From NCBI RefSeq assembly GCF_004362195.1, contig NZ_SNWG01000001.1:2728001-2792000 (forward strand): a stretch of 64,000 bases of DNA, read 5' to 3'. The translations under genes were made by a program, and so were the position numbers. This document shows, piece by piece, positions 18,802-27,687 of this stretch. This DNA comes from Microbacterium sp. BK668 (GTDB lineage Bacteria > Actinomycetota > Actinomycetes > Actinomycetales > Microbacteriaceae). Below the pieces are notes generated by a model, which was not told where the DNA came from, made no database searches, and saw only the letters and a program-made list of their open reading frames with translations. How positions within the stretch are numbered: the stretch's first letter is position 1; each line of letters begins with the position of its first letter.

Positions 18802-19260
18802 ATGCCGTCGCCGCGCCGCCTCCTGCTCGTCAACGGACCCAACCTCAACCTCCTGGGCACGCGCGAGCCCGACGTGTACGGCACCGCCACCCTCGCCGAC
18901 GTCGAGCGGATCGCAGCGGATGCCGCGGCCGCCCGCGGCTTCGAGCTGCGAGCCGTGCAGAGCAATCACGAAGGCGTCCTGATCGACGCGATCCACTCCG
19001 CGCGGGAGGACTGCGCGGGGATCGTCATCAACCCCGGGGGCCTCACGCACACCTCGGTCGTGCTGCGCGACGCCCTCTCGGCCGTCGCGCTCCCCGTCGC
19101 CGAGGTGCACATCTCCGACGTGCGTGCCCGCGAGGAGTTCCGTCACCACTCGTACGTCGCCGACGTCGCCGTGGTGCACGTCGTGGGGGAGGGCGTCGCC
19201 GGCTACGCCACCGCGGTCGAGCGGCTCATCCGCGTGGTCACGGGCCTCACCGACAACTGA
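18802..19260 (+). CDS. aroQ: Type II 3-dehydroquinate dehydratase
   Basis: AroQ dehydrates 3-dehydroquinate to 3-dehydroshikimate, the step between AroB and AroE. The 152-residue protein has all type II signatures: NGPNLNLLGTREP with the catalytic Tyr in DVYG, QSNHEG, NPGGLTHTSVVLRDAL and VHISDVRAREEFRHHS with the catalytic His. The ATG start is at the family position and is preceded at 6 nt by a -10 box. With aroE, aroC, aroK and aroB this window holds five of the seven shikimate steps; DAHP synthase and AroA are elsewhere. Confidence 0.96.
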   Translation: MPSPRRLLLVNGPNLNLLGTREPDVYGTATLADVERIAADAAAARGFELRAVQSNHEGVLIDAIHSAREDCAGIVINPGGLTHTSVVLRDALSAVALPVAEVHISDVRAREEFRHHSYVADVAVVHVVGEGVAGYATAVERLIRVVTGLTDN

Positions 19261-19354
19261 CCCGGGTGGGGCTGTGAGCCTTCATCCGAAGCCCGAGACC
19301 GCGGGTGGAACCCGGCGTCCCGGCCGTCCGGTGAAGTCGCACGGACCGGCAGAC

Positions 19355-19360
19355 TAGAAT
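19355..19360 (+). promoter_or_regulatory. -10 box TAGAAT for efp
   Basis: TAGAAT lies 51 nt upstream of the efp ATG, in the 151-bp gap after aroQ. The leader would be about 45 nt. Confidence 0.5.
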
Positions 19361-19411
19361 CGAACGTCGGGCCTCCGCCCGAAGACCCTCACGAACGGAA
19401 CTCCTTCAGCC

Positions 19412-19972
19412 ATGGCATCGACCGCAGACATCAAGAACGGCGTCGTCCTGAACATCGACGGACAGCTCTGGAGCGTCGTCGAGTTCCAGCATGTCAAGCC
19501 CGGCAAGGGCGGCGCGTTCGTCCGCACGAAGCTCAAGAACGTCGTCTCGGGCAAGGTCGTCGATCGTACCTACAACGCCGGCGCGAAGATCGAGATCGAG
19601 AACGTCGACCGCCGTGACTTCACCTACCTCTACAACGACGGAGAGGGCTTCGTCTTCATGGACGTCGCCGACTACGACCAGCTGACCGTTCCGGCGGCGA
19701 CGGTCGGCGACGCCAAGAACTTCCTGCTCGAGAACCAGCAGGTGCAGATCGCGCTGAACAACGGCAACCCGCTCTACATCGAGCTCCCGGCATCCGTCGT
19801 CCTCGAGATCACCTACACCGAGCCGGGCCTCCAGGGCGACCGCTCGTCGGCCGGCACGAAGCCCGCGACCGTCGAGACGGGCTACGAGATCCAGGTCCCC
19901 CTCTTCCTCGAGACCGGCACGAAGGTCAAGGTCGACACGCGCTCGGGCGACTACCTCGGTCGCGTGAACTGA
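19412..19972 (+). CDS. efp: Elongation factor P
   Basis: EF-P relieves ribosome stalling at polyproline stretches. The 186-residue protein has the three beta-barrel layout of the family. The loop that reaches the peptidyl-transferase centre is PGKGGAF with Lys32, the position that is modified in some bacteria. The C-terminal signature ([30 protein letters not shown]) is complete. Proline-rich proteins coded in this window (the mltG N-terminus, the DUF349 N-terminus, the 5175-5504 tail) are likely clients. nusB follows after 28 bp. Confidence 0.96.
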   Translation: MASTADIKNGVVLNIDGQLWSVVEFQHVKPGKGGAFVRTKLKNVVSGKVVDRTYNAGAKIEIENVDRRDFTYLYNDGEGFVFMDVADYDQLTVPAATVGDAKNFLLENQQVQIALNNGNPLYIELPASVVLEITYTEPGLQGDRSSAGTKPATVETGYEIQVPLFLETGTKVKVDTRSGDYLGRVN

Positions 19973-20000
19973 CCGCGGCGGCGTCCGTTCCCACCGTCTG

Positions 20001-20411
20001 ATGAGTGCCCGTACGAAGGCGCGCAAGCGCGCGCTCGACATCCTCTTCCAGGCCGACGTCCGCGGCGAGGACGTGGCATCCATCCTCGCCGCCGAGGCCA
20101 AGCGCGCCGCGAGCGAGCCGGCGCGTGAGGGGTCCTGGCTCTACGCGCGCGAGATCGTGGACGGCGTGATCGACAACCGCGACGCGATCGATGAGCAGAT
20201 CACGACCTTCGCCAAGGACTGGTCGCTCGCGCGGATGCCCGCCGTCGACCGCGCCCTGCTGCGGATCGGCTCGTGGGAGATCCTCTACAACGACGACGTG
20301 CCGACCGCGGTCGCGATCGACGAGGCCGTCGAGCTCGCGAAGGAGTTCTCGACAGACGACTCCGGGTCGTTCGTGCACGGGGTGCTGGCGCGCATCGCCC
20401 GCGCATCCTGA
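20001..20411 (+). CDS. nusB: Transcription antitermination factor NusB
   Basis: NusB binds boxA RNA with S10 and supports antitermination in rRNA operons. The 136-residue all-helical protein starts MSARTKARKRALDILFQAD and contains the family motifs DRALLRIGSWEIL and DEAVELAKEFSTDDSGSFVHGVL. There is no good ribosome binding site; translation may depend on coupling to efp, 28 bp upstream. In related genomes pyrR usually follows; here two unrelated genes come first. Confidence 0.94.
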   Translation: MSARTKARKRALDILFQADVRGEDVASILAAEAKRAASEPAREGSWLYAREIVDGVIDNRDAIDEQITTFAKDWSLARMPAVDRALLRIGSWEILYNDDVPTAVAIDEAVELAKEFSTDDSGSFVHGVLARIARAS

Positions 20412-20461
20412 CACGATCGGCTTCCCGGCGCGCACCCTCGGGCACGACCCCGGGCGGTGCC

Positions 20462-20467
20462 TACACT
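20462..20467 (+). promoter_or_regulatory. -10 box TACACT for the MBL/Rieske gene
   Basis: TACACT lies 21 nt upstream of ATG 20489, giving a short leader with the ribosome binding site AAAGGAGA. Confidence 0.45.
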
Positions 20468-20488
20468 CGAAGACGGAAAGGAGAGACC

Positions 20489-22063
20489 ATGCGCATCACG
20501 GGCCTCGGCCACGCGGGCATGTTCATCGAGACGGCGGGCGGCAGCATCCTGTGCGATCCGGTGATCGGACCGACCTTCTTCGGCTCCTGGTTCCCCTTCC
20601 CCGACAACCGCGGGCTCGACTGGGAGAAGTACGGCAACGCCGACTTCCTCTACGTCTCGCACCGGCACCGCGACCACTTCGACCCCGCGCTCATGGAGCG
20701 CGTCGTGCCGAAGTCCATCGCGGTGCTGCTCCCCGAATACCCGACCGACGACCTCGAGCAGGATCTCCGCAAGGCCGGCTACGACAACATCGTCTACACG
20801 CAGGCGGGCGTGCCGCTGGAGTTCGGCCCGCTCAAGGTCATGATCACTCCGCTCCGGGCGCCGAGCGACGGCCCGATCGGGGACTCCTCGCTGTCGGTCG
20901 ACGACGGCACCGCCAGCATCCTGAATCAGAACGACTCGCATCCGCTCGATCTGGACAGGCTCATGTCGTTCTCCAAGCCCGAGGCGTACTTCACGCAGGT
21001 CTCCGGCGCGATCTGGTGGCCCATGGTCTACGACCTGCCGCAGGAGTCCAAGCAGAACTTCGCCAAGCTCAAGCGTGACGCGCAGAACAAGCGCGCGATG
21101 TACTACATCGAGAAGGTGGATGCCGAGCACGTCTTCCCGATGGCGGGACCGCCCATGTTCCTCCGCGAAGAGCTCTTCAAGTACAACGGCCAGGGCCTCG
21201 CAGGCGACGCGATCTTCACGGACCAGCGGGAGTTCCTCGCGCACATGCGCGAGGTGCGCCCCGAGCAGAAGGGCTACGAGTTCCTTCCCGGGACCGTCGT
21301 CGAGATCGCCGGCGGCGAGCTCTCGGTGACCCAGACGCTGTACACGGATGCCGAGATCGACCGGATCTTCGACGACAAGTGGGCGTATCTCGCCGAGCAG
21401 CAGAACTCCCGTCAGGACGAGATCCGCGCCGAGGAGGCATCCCGTGCCCCCGTCCTGCCGCCGGACGAGATGCTCGCCGCGATCAAGGAGTGGTGGGAGC
21501 CCCTGCTTCGCCGTGCCCGCACGATACGCAACGGCGTCGGCGGGAACGTGCGGTTCCGCATCGGCGAGCTCGACATGGTCGTCGACTTCCCGAAGGCCAA
21601 GGTCCGCGAGTACGCGGGCGAGGAGTGCGTCTACTGGTACACGATCCCCGCCGATCTCGTCTCGACGAACATCGCCGACCATGAGATCGACTGGTCCAAC
21701 TCGATCTTCCTGTCGATGCAGTTCGAGGTGGGACGCAGCGGCAAGTTCAACGAGTTCCTCACGACCTTCCTGAAGTGCCTGTCGCGGGACCGCATCGAGT
21801 ACGTCGAGAACTGGTACGCCGAGCAGACCGACCAGACCGAGGACGCCCAGCTCGGCGAGTGGATGGTGCAGCGCCGGTGCCCGCACCTGCGCGCCGATCT
21901 CTCGAAGACCGGCAAGATCGAGGACGGCGTGCTCACGTGCTCCCTCCACGACTGGAAGTGGGACCTCGCGTCCGGGAAGTGCCTCACCTCGCAGGGGCAC
22001 CCGATCCGCGCCTCGCTCGTCGAGGAGGACGCCGTTCCCGCCGCCGATCAGCCCGCCGCGTAA
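20489..22063 (+). CDS. Metallo-beta-lactamase-fold/Rieske [2Fe-2S] two-domain protein
   Basis: The 524-residue protein joins two metal-binding domains. Residues 1-~250 form a metallo-beta-lactamase fold with the signature HRHRDH (H58, H60, D62, H63). The C-terminal domain is a classic Rieske centre, C464-x-H466 then 17 residues then C484-x2-H487. The middle (~260-440) contains aromatic-rich helices. The same two domains in reverse order occur in vertebrate-type CMP-Neu5Ac hydroxylase; here the order is MBL then Rieske. An oxygenase or hydrolase fed by electron transfer is plausible, but substrate is unknown. ATG 20489 has AAAGGAGA 5 nt upstream; the frame open upstream runs through nusB. No signal peptide, so cytoplasmic. 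Confidence 0.88.
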   Translation: MRITGLGHAGMFIETAGGSILCDPVIGPTFFGSWFPFPDNRGLDWEKYGNADFLYVSHRHRDHFDPALMERVVPKSIAVLLPEYPTDDLEQDLRKAGYDNIVYTQAGVPLEFGPLKVMITPLRAPSDGPIGDSSLSVDDGTASILNQNDSHPLDLDRLMSFSKPEAYFTQVSGAIWWPMVYDLPQESKQNFAKLKRDAQNKRAMYYIEKVDAEHVFPMAGPPMFLREELFKYNGQGLAGDAIFTDQREFLAHMREVRPEQKGYEFLPGTVVEIAGGELSVTQTLYTDAEIDRIFDDKWAYLAEQQNSRQDEIRAEEASRAPVLPPDEMLAAIKEWWEPLLRRARTIRNGVGGNVRFRIGELDMVVDFPKAKVREYAGEECVYWYTIPADLVSTNIADHEIDWSNSIFLSMQFEVGRSGKFNEFLTTFLKCLSRDRIEYVENWYAEQTDQTEDAQLGEWMVQRRCPHLRADLSKTGKIEDGVLTCSLHDWKWDLASGKCLTSQGHPIRASLVEEDAVPAADQPAA

Positions 22064-22174
22064 GGCCGATCCCGGTGGTTCCGAACCCCTCCGCTCGGTC
22101 GGGGAGCCCATCTCCGCTGCCCGTCCCGGCAACTCGGCCCTGAGCCGCCCCGCGGGCGTCGCGACGAAAAAAGG

Positions 22175-22204
22175 CTGACCCCGATCCAGCCGCCGCGGTA
22201 GCAT
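22175..22204 (+). promoter_or_regulatory. Promoter of the cell-wall-binding protein gene
   Basis: CTGACC (22175-22180), an 18-bp spacer and TAGCAT (22199-22204) make a reasonable -35/-10 pair behind an A6 run. The leader would be about 75 nt. The 222-bp gap holds nothing else I can identify. Confidence 0.4.
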
Positions 22205-22285
22205 GCCGGATGAGTCGCCTCTGACCGCATCAGGGGAAGCCTCAACTCGTCGGTGCTGTTCGGGTCAGTTCCTGGGGAGGCGGGC

Positions 22286-24238
22286 ATGCGGGCACGTCGT
22301 GGTGTGGTGCGCTTGGCGGTGGTGATCGCGGCGCTGTCGCTCGCGGTCGGCGGTACGCCCGCTTCGGGCGCTGAGATCGGATCCTCCGTCGCCTCGGCGG
22401 CTGAGCCCTCGCCGTCCGGCCCGGTTCCGAGGATCGCCGGCGCAGACCGGTACGCGACGGCGGCGGCCCTCAGTGCGAGCTCCTTCGCGCCCGGCGTGCC
22501 GATCGCCTACGTCGCGACCGGCGAGGACTTCCCCGACGCCCTGGCGGGCGGCGCCGCCGCGGGAGCGCAGCGCGGACCGGTACTGCTCACCCTTCCCGAC
22601 GCGCTGCCCACGTCGGTCCGCTCGGAACTGACGCGCCTCAAGCCGGCGAAGATCGTCGTGCTCGGCGGCGACGACCGCGTGGGGGACGCGGTGATGGGTG
22701 CGCTGACGTCGTACACCACGGGGCCGGTGTCGAGGATCGCCGGCCCCGACCGCTACGCCACGTCCGCGGCGGTCAGTGCGAGCGCGTTCGCAGCCGGCGT
22801 GCCGATCGCGTACATCGCGACCGGCTCGGACTTCCCCGACGCGCTCTCCGGCGGCGCCGCCGCCGGCGCGCAGCGGGGGCCCGTCCTGCTCACCGCTTTC
22901 GACACACTGCCCTCGTCCGTCCGCGGCGAGCTGACCCGTCTCAAGCCGGCGAGGATCGTCGTGCTCGGCGGTGGCGACCGCGTGAGCGACACCGTGCGCA
23001 ATCAGCTGACGTCGTACACCACGGGGTCGGTGTCGAGGATCGCCGGCGGCGACCGGTACGCCACGGCCGCGGCGCTCAGCGCGAGCGCGTTCGCGCCCGG
23101 CGTGCCGATCGCCTACGTCGCCACCGGCACGGGCTTCCCCGACGCCCTCGCCGGCGGCGCCGCCGCCGGTGCCCAGCGCGGGCCGGTCCTGCTCACCGCT
23201 CCCGACACTCTCCCTGCGTCCGTCCGCGCAGAGCTGGCCCGCCTGAAGCCTGCGAAGATCGTGGTCCTCGGTCGCGGCGACCGTGTCGGCGACGCCGTCC
23301 GCATACAGCTGTCCGCCTACGCCAACGGGTCCTCCAGCACGAGCGATGGCTGGTTCACCTACGCGATCTATCCCGACACGCAGCAGGAGGTCTTCGCGTG
23401 GGCGGGCTCGCGCTTCATCGACCGATCGAAGTGGCTCGTCGCCCACCGATCCGCGCTCGACCTGCGCTTCGTCTCCCACACGGGGGACGTCGTGAACTGG
23501 GACACCGACGATCACGCCCAGTACGTCATCGCCCGAGCAGCCACCGATCCGCTGAACCAGGCGGGCATCCCGTACCAGCTGAGCATCGGCAACCACGACA
23601 CGCTGGCGACCGGCGTCGGCGGCTCCGCGCGCGACGCGCCCCGGACGTACGAGTATCAGCGCGTGACGACGACCTTCAACACGTTCTGGCGCCCGTCGGA
23701 CTACGCGGCACTCGCCGGAGCGTTCGAGACCGGGAAGGTCGACAACACGTACTCGGTGTTCGATGCGGAGGGTGCCCGCTGGCTCGTTCTGAACCTCGAG
23801 CTGTGGCCCCGCGGGGCCGTCGTGTCATGGGCGGAGAGCGTCATCGCCTCCCACCCGGGGCACAACGTCATCATCCAGACCCACAGCTACCTGAGCGGCG
23901 ACGCCCTCATCGACGGAGCAGGGCGATCGCAGACCAAGTGGGAGTACGGCGACTCGTCGCCGCAGTACATCTACGATCGCCTCGTCGCGCCGTACACCAA
24001 CGTGAAGATCGTCACGAGCGGACACGTCGGGATCGCCGCGTCGCGCGTCGTCACGACGGCGAAGGGCAACCGTGTGGCATATCTGCTGCAGACGGTGCAC
24101 TCCAACACGAACAACCCGGTGAGGCTCAACCAGATCGACGTCGCGGCCGGGACGATCTCCACTCATCTGTACGCCCCGCAGGACCACGTCACGTGGGACG
24201 TCAGATTGCTGACGGGCCTGTCCTTCATCCGCGGGTGA
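22286..24238 (+). CDS. Secreted protein with three cell-wall-binding repeats and a metallophosphoesterase domain
   Basis: The 650-residue product starts at ATG 22286 with GGGGAGG 5 nt upstream. Residues 1-~28 are a signal peptide (VVRLAVVIAALSLAVGG, ending ASG-AE). Three near-identical 101-residue units (RIAGADRYATAAALS...IVVLGG) from residue 47 match putative cell-wall-binding repeat 2 (CwlB/PF04122 type). The C-terminal ~290 residues look like a calcineurin-type metallophosphoesterase with D364 (PDTQ), D401 (TGDVVNWD), N436-H437-D438 (GNHD), H533 (THS) and H580 (GHVG). It is probably held at the cell surface and hydrolyses an extracellular phosphoester; substrate unknown. It sits between nusB and pyrR, outside the usual order. 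Confidence 0.9.
   Translation: MRARRGVVRLAVVIAALSLAVGGTPASGAEIGSSVASAAEPSPSGPVPRIAGADRYATAAALSASSFAPGVPIAYVATGEDFPDALAGGAAAGAQRGPVLLTLPDALPTSVRSELTRLKPAKIVVLGGDDRVGDAVMGALTSYTTGPVSRIAGPDRYATSAAVSASAFAAGVPIAYIATGSDFPDALSGGAAAGAQRGPVLLTAFDTLPSSVRGELTRLKPARIVVLGGGDRVSDTVRNQLTSYTTGSVSRIAGGDRYATAAALSASAFAPGVPIAYVATGTGFPDALAGGAAAGAQRGPVLLTAPDTLPASVRAELARLKPAKIVVLGRGDRVGDAVRIQLSAYANGSSSTSDGWFTYAIYPDTQQEVFAWAGSRFIDRSKWLVAHRSALDLRFVSHTGDVVNWDTDDHAQYVIARAATDPLNQAGIPYQLSIGNHDTLATGVGGSARDAPRTYEYQRVTTTFNTFWRPSDYAALAGAFETGKVDNTYSVFDAEGARWLVLNLELWPRGAVVSWAESVIASHPGHNVIIQTHSYLSGDALIDGAGRSQTKWEYGDSSPQYIYDRLVAPYTNVKIVTSGHVGIAASRVVTTAKGNRVAYLLQTVHSNTNNPVRLNQIDVAAGTISTHLYAPQDHVTWDVRLLTGLSFIRG
22424..23332 (+). 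repeat. Three tandem 303-bp in-frame repeats
   Basis: The anchor sequence AGGATCGCCGGC recurs at 22430, 22733 and 23036 (second copy AGGATCGCCGGC followed by CCC), an exact 303-bp period (101 codons). The repeats encode the cell-wall-binding units. Nucleotide similarity between units is high, so recombinational gain or loss of a unit is likely in relatives. Confidence 0.85.
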
Positions 24239-24321
24239 GCGCGGCGCGCGCGAGGCGGGCCGGAGAGCAGAGGCCCGTGCGGCACCGGTCGGCGCGCGAC
24301 GGTTCCGGCACCGTGGTCCGG

Positions 24322-24327
24322 TAGGCT
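24322..24327 (+). promoter_or_regulatory. -10 box TAGGCT of the pyrimidine operon
   Basis: TAGGCT 57 nt upstream of pyrR ATG 24385 gives a ~50-nt leader that contains the whole PyrR-type hairpin. Confidence 0.55.
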
Positions 24328-24344
24328 CGGGGGGACCACAGCAA

Positions 24345-24375
24345 CCTTTAACCCCGTCCCGTGAGGCGGAGAAGG
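24345..24375 (+). promoter_or_regulatory. PyrR-binding hairpin overlapping the pyrR ribosome binding site
   Basis: The leader contains CCTT (24345-24348) pairing with AAGG (24372-24375), an inner pair CCG/CGG (24354-24356/24367-24369), and the loop TCCCGTGAGG, which fits the conserved PyrR recognition core TCCNGNGAGGY. The 3' arm includes part of the pyrR Shine-Dalgarno (AAGGGAG). In Mycobacterium, PyrR bound to UMP/UTP represses translation at such a site; the same translational control is inferred here. Confidence 0.75.
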
Positions 24376-24384
24376 GAGCGGCGG

Positions 24385-24915
24385 ATGAGCACGCGCACCG
24401 TGCTGCACGAGGCCGACATAGCCCGGGCCCTGACTCGGATCTCTCACGAGATCCTCGAGTCCAACAAGGGCCCGGATAACCTGGTCATCCTCGGCATCCC
24501 CACTCGAGGAGTGACCCTCGCGCACCGCGTCGCGGCACTGGTGTCCGAATTCGGCGGAGTGCCTGTCCCCGTCGGGGCGCTCGACGTCACGATGTACCGC
24601 GACGACCTGCACCGCAACCCGACCCGCACTCCGCAGCCGACCCAGATCCCGCCCGGCGGCATCGACGGCAGGACGGTCGTGCTCGTGGACGACGTGCTGT
24701 TCTCCGGTCGCAGCATCCGCGCGGCTCTCGACGCACTGCAGGACATCGGCCGGCCGGCCGCCGTGCGGCTGGCGACGCTCGTCGACCGCGGTCACCGCGA
24801 GCTGCCGATCCGGCCCGACTTCGTGGGCAAGAACCTGCCGAGCTCCCGCGACGAGCGCGTCAACGTCCGCCTCGCCGAGGTAGACGGCGCGGAGGAGGTG
24901 ACGATCGAGTCATGA
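24385..24915 (+). CDS. pyrR: Bifunctional pyr operon regulator/uracil phosphoribosyltransferase
   Basis: PyrR binds pyr mRNA in response to uridine nucleotides and has weak UPRTase activity. From ATG 24385 the protein has 176 residues; the GTG at 24361 lies inside the RNA hairpin and is not the start. The PRPP motif [13 protein letters not shown], the IPTRG loop and the RNA-contact region [12 protein letters not shown] are present. It is the first gene of an operon in which every following junction overlaps, so repression at its start could silence the whole unit. Confidence 0.95.
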   Translation: MSTRTVLHEADIARALTRISHEILESNKGPDNLVILGIPTRGVTLAHRVAALVSEFGGVPVPVGALDVTMYRDDLHRNPTRTPQPTQIPPGGIDGRTVVLVDDVLFSGRSIRAALDALQDIGRPAAVRLATLVDRGHRELPIRPDFVGKNLPSSRDERVNVRLAEVDGAEEVTIES

Positions 24916-25874
24916 GGCACCTTCTCGACACCCGCACGCTCGACCGGGACGAGGCGCTGCGCATCCTCGACGTGGCCGAGGACATGGCCGACACCCAGCG
25001 CCGCGAGATCAAGAAGCTTCCGACCCTCCGCGGCAAGACGGTCGTCAACCTCTTCTTCGAGGACTCGACGAGAACGCGGATCTCCTTCGAGGCCGCGGCG
25101 AAGCGCTTGAGCGCCGACGTCATCAACTTCTCGGCGAAGGGTTCGAGCGTCTCGAAGGGGGAGTCGCTCCAGGACACCGCCCAGACGCTGCAGGCGATGG
25201 GGGCGGATGCCGTCGTCATCCGTCACGGCGCCTCCGGCGCTCCCCGCACCCTCGCGACGAGCGGCTGGATCACCGCGGGCGTCGTCAACGCCGGCGACGG
25301 GACGCACGAGCACCCGACGCAGGCGCTCCTCGACGCCTTCACCATCCGCAAGCGGACCTTCGGCGACGCGAGCCGCGGCCGCGACCTCGCGGGGCTGCGC
25401 ATCACGATCGTCGGCGACGTGCTTCACTCTCGGGTCGCCAGGTCGAACGTGTGGCTGCTGACGACGCTCGGTGCGGAGGTGACCCTGGTGTCGCCGCCGA
25501 CCCTCGTGCCGCAGGACGTCTCGGCGTGGCCCGTCCGCGTGGGCTACGACCTCGACGAGGCGATCGCCGACGGATGCGACGCGCTCATGATGCTCCGCAT
25601 CCAGCTCGAGCGCATGAACGCGGCGTATTTCCCGACTGAACGGGAGTATTCCCGCCGCTGGGGGCTGGATGCGACACGGTTGCGGGCCCTCGGCACCGGT
25701 AGCATGGTGATGCACCCCGGCCCGATGAACCGCGGCCTGGAGATCTCCGCCGACGCCGCCGATTCGCCCCGATCGACCGTGCTCGACCAGGTGACGAACG
25801 GCGTGTCCGTGCGGATGGCGGTGCTCTACCTGCTGCTGGCGGGCGTCACGCCCGAGAGGAAGGACGACGAATGA
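24912..25874 (+). CDS. pyrB: Aspartate carbamoyltransferase catalytic subunit
   Basis: PyrB makes carbamoyl-aspartate, the first committed pyrimidine step. The 320-residue protein has the carbamoyl-phosphate motif [13 protein letters not shown], the HPTQALLD motif and the GPMNRG motif near the C-terminus. There is no pyrI in the window, as is normal for actinobacteria. Start ATG overlaps the pyrR stop (ATGA) and its own stop overlaps pyrC (ATGA). Confidence 0.97.
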   Translation: MRHLLDTRTLDRDEALRILDVAEDMADTQRREIKKLPTLRGKTVVNLFFEDSTRTRISFEAAAKRLSADVINFSAKGSSVSKGESLQDTAQTLQAMGADAVVIRHGASGAPRTLATSGWITAGVVNAGDGTHEHPTQALLDAFTIRKRTFGDASRGRDLAGLRITIVGDVLHSRVARSNVWLLTTLGAEVTLVSPPTLVPQDVSAWPVRVGYDLDEAIADGCDALMMLRIQLERMNAAYFPTEREYSRRWGLDATRLRALGTGSMVMHPGPMNRGLEISADAADSPRSTVLDQVTNGVSVRMAVLYLLLAGVTPERKDDE

Positions 25875-27181
25875 GCGAGGTCCTCCTCTTCCGCGGAGCA
25901 CATCTCGAAGGCGGCGAGGCGGCCGACCTCCTCGTGGAGGACGGTGTCATCGCCGAGGTCGGCACGGGCCTCAGCCGCGCGGGGGCGACGGTGGTCGACG
26001 TGAGCGGCCTGGTCGCCCTTCCCGGTCTCGTCGACCTGCACACCCACCTCCGCGAACCCGGGTACGAGGCATCCGAGACCATCCTCACCGGCTCGCGGGC
26101 GGCGGCCGCCGGAGGCTTCACGACGGTCTTCGCGATGCCCAACACCTCGCCCGTCGCCGACACGGCCGGCGTCGTCGAGCAGGAGCTCGCGCTCGGCGAG
26201 GCGGCCGGGTTCGCCACCGTGCAGCCGATCGGCGCGGTCACCGTCGGTCAGAAGGGCGAGCGGCTGGCCGAGCTCGGCGCGATGGCCGACTCCCGCGCGC
26301 GCGTCCGCGTCTTCAGCGACGACGGCTTCTGCGTGTGGGACCCGCTCATCATGCGGCGAGCGCTCGAGTACGTGAAGGCGTTCGACGGCGTCATCGCCCA
26401 GCACGCCCAGGATCCCCGCCTGACCGAGGGCGCCCAGATGAACGAGGGCAGCGTCTCGGCCGAGCTGGGCCTCACCGGCTGGCCGGCCGTCGCCGAGGAG
26501 TCGATCATCGCGCGAGACGTGCTGCTGGCCGAGCACGTCGGATCGCGCCTGCACGTCTGCCACCTCTCGACGGCGGGGTCGGTCGAGATCATCCGCTGGG
26601 CCAAGCGCCGCGGCGTGCAGGTCACCGCCGAGGTCACGCCGCACCACCTGCTCCTGACCGACGAGCTGGCTCGCGGATACGACGCGCGCTTCAAGGTCAA
26701 CCCACCGCTGAGGCGCGAGGAGGACGTGCTCGCTGTGCGCCAGGGCCTGGCCGACGGCACGATCGACATCGTCGCCACCGATCACGCGCCGCATCCCGTC
26801 GAGGCGAAGGCCTGCGAGTGGCAGGCGGCGGCCAACGGCATGGTGGGGCTCGAGAGCGCTCTGCGCGTCGTCCAGCAGGCGATGGTCGACACGGGGCTTC
26901 TCGTGTGGCCCGACGTCGCGCGCATCATGTCGCGGACGCCGGCGCGCATCGGCCGCCTGGAGGGGCACGGCACTCCGCTGCGCGCGGGGCACGCGGCATC
27001 CGTCACCTTCTACGATCCGCGGCCGGTGCGGTCGTTCTCGACCGACGACCTGCGCGGACGGAGCGCCAGCTCGCCGTACCTGGGCCGGGAGCTTCCGGGC
27101 GAGGTGCGCTGGACGCTGAACCGCGGCATCCCGACCGTCGTCGACGGTGCGGTGCTCGACAGCCCGGGGGTGCGCGCGTGA
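25871..27181 (+). CDS. pyrC: Dihydroorotase
   Basis: PyrC cyclises carbamoyl-aspartate to dihydroorotate. The 436-residue protein belongs to the long (class I) type. Metal ligands are visible in [21 protein letters not shown], and the late Asp of VATDHAPH. Substrate-binding [13 protein letters not shown] is present. It overlaps pyrB and the following membrane protein gene by 4 nt each. Confidence 0.96.
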   Translation: MSEVLLFRGAHLEGGEAADLLVEDGVIAEVGTGLSRAGATVVDVSGLVALPGLVDLHTHLREPGYEASETILTGSRAAAAGGFTTVFAMPNTSPVADTAGVVEQELALGEAAGFATVQPIGAVTVGQKGERLAELGAMADSRARVRVFSDDGFCVWDPLIMRRALEYVKAFDGVIAQHAQDPRLTEGAQMNEGSVSAELGLTGWPAVAEESIIARDVLLAEHVGSRLHVCHLSTAGSVEIIRWAKRRGVQVTAEVTPHHLLLTDELARGYDARFKVNPPLRREEDVLAVRQGLADGTIDIVATDHAPHPVEAKACEWQAAANGMVGLESALRVVQQAMVDTGLLVWPDVARIMSRTPARIGRLEGHGTPLRAGHAASVTFYDPRPVRSFSTDDLRGRSASSPYLGRELPGEVRWTLNRGIPTVVDGAVLDSPGVRA

Positions 27182-27687
27182 GCCGGCAGGGCGCGCTCCT
27201 GGTGATGATCGGCGTCGCGCTCCTGCTCCTGGCGCTCCTGGCGTGGAGCTGGTACCGCCGAGTCCGGCGCGATCGGGGCTTCACGGCGCCTCACGGCGAG
27301 ATCCCGGCCGGCGCGACGCAGACGGCGCTCTTCGCGGTTCTGTACGTCGCGACCACCCGGCACGGCGAGCCCCTCGAGCGTCTCGCGATCCGCGGCCTCG
27401 GGTTCCGCTCGAGAGCCGACCTCACCGTCACGAGCGAGGGCGTCGCGATCGACCTCACGGGTCAGCCGCGCATCTTCCTCGCCTCGGCGCGCATCGCCGG
27501 CGTCGCTCAGGCGAGTGTCGCGATCGACCGCGTCGTCGAGCCGGACGGCCTCGTCCGCATCGAGTGGCGCACCGACGAGGGCCCGCTCGTCGATTCCTAC
27601 TTCCGACCGCAGGATGCCTCGGCCCGCGCTCTCGCGGACGCCGTCGGCGCCATCCTCACCCCCACCTCGACAGGACCCGACGCATGA
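27178..27687 (+). CDS. Pyrimidine-operon membrane protein (PH-like domain)
   Basis: The 169-residue product starts at GTG 27178, which overlaps the pyrC stop (GTGA). It has one N-terminal membrane span ([21 protein letters not shown]), a basic stop-transfer segment (YRRVRRDRG) and a soluble domain of about 120 residues. A gene in this position between pyrC and carA is conserved in actinobacteria (Rv1382 in M. tuberculosis). Function unknown; strict operon linkage suggests a link to pyrimidine supply or export. Its stop overlaps carA (ATGA). Confidence 0.85.
   Translation: MSRQGALLVMIGVALLLLALLAWSWYRRVRRDRGFTAPHGEIPAGATQTALFAVLYVATTRHGEPLERLAIRGLGFRSRADLTVTSEGVAIDLTGQPRIFLASARIAGVAQASVAIDRVVEPDGLVRIEWRTDEGPLVDSYFRPQDASARALADAVGAILTPTSTGPDA

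Noticed and set aside
22424..23332. Tandem repeats considered as a CRISPR-like or satellite array
   Set aside because: The 303-bp period is in frame, encodes known wall-binding units and has no spacers.
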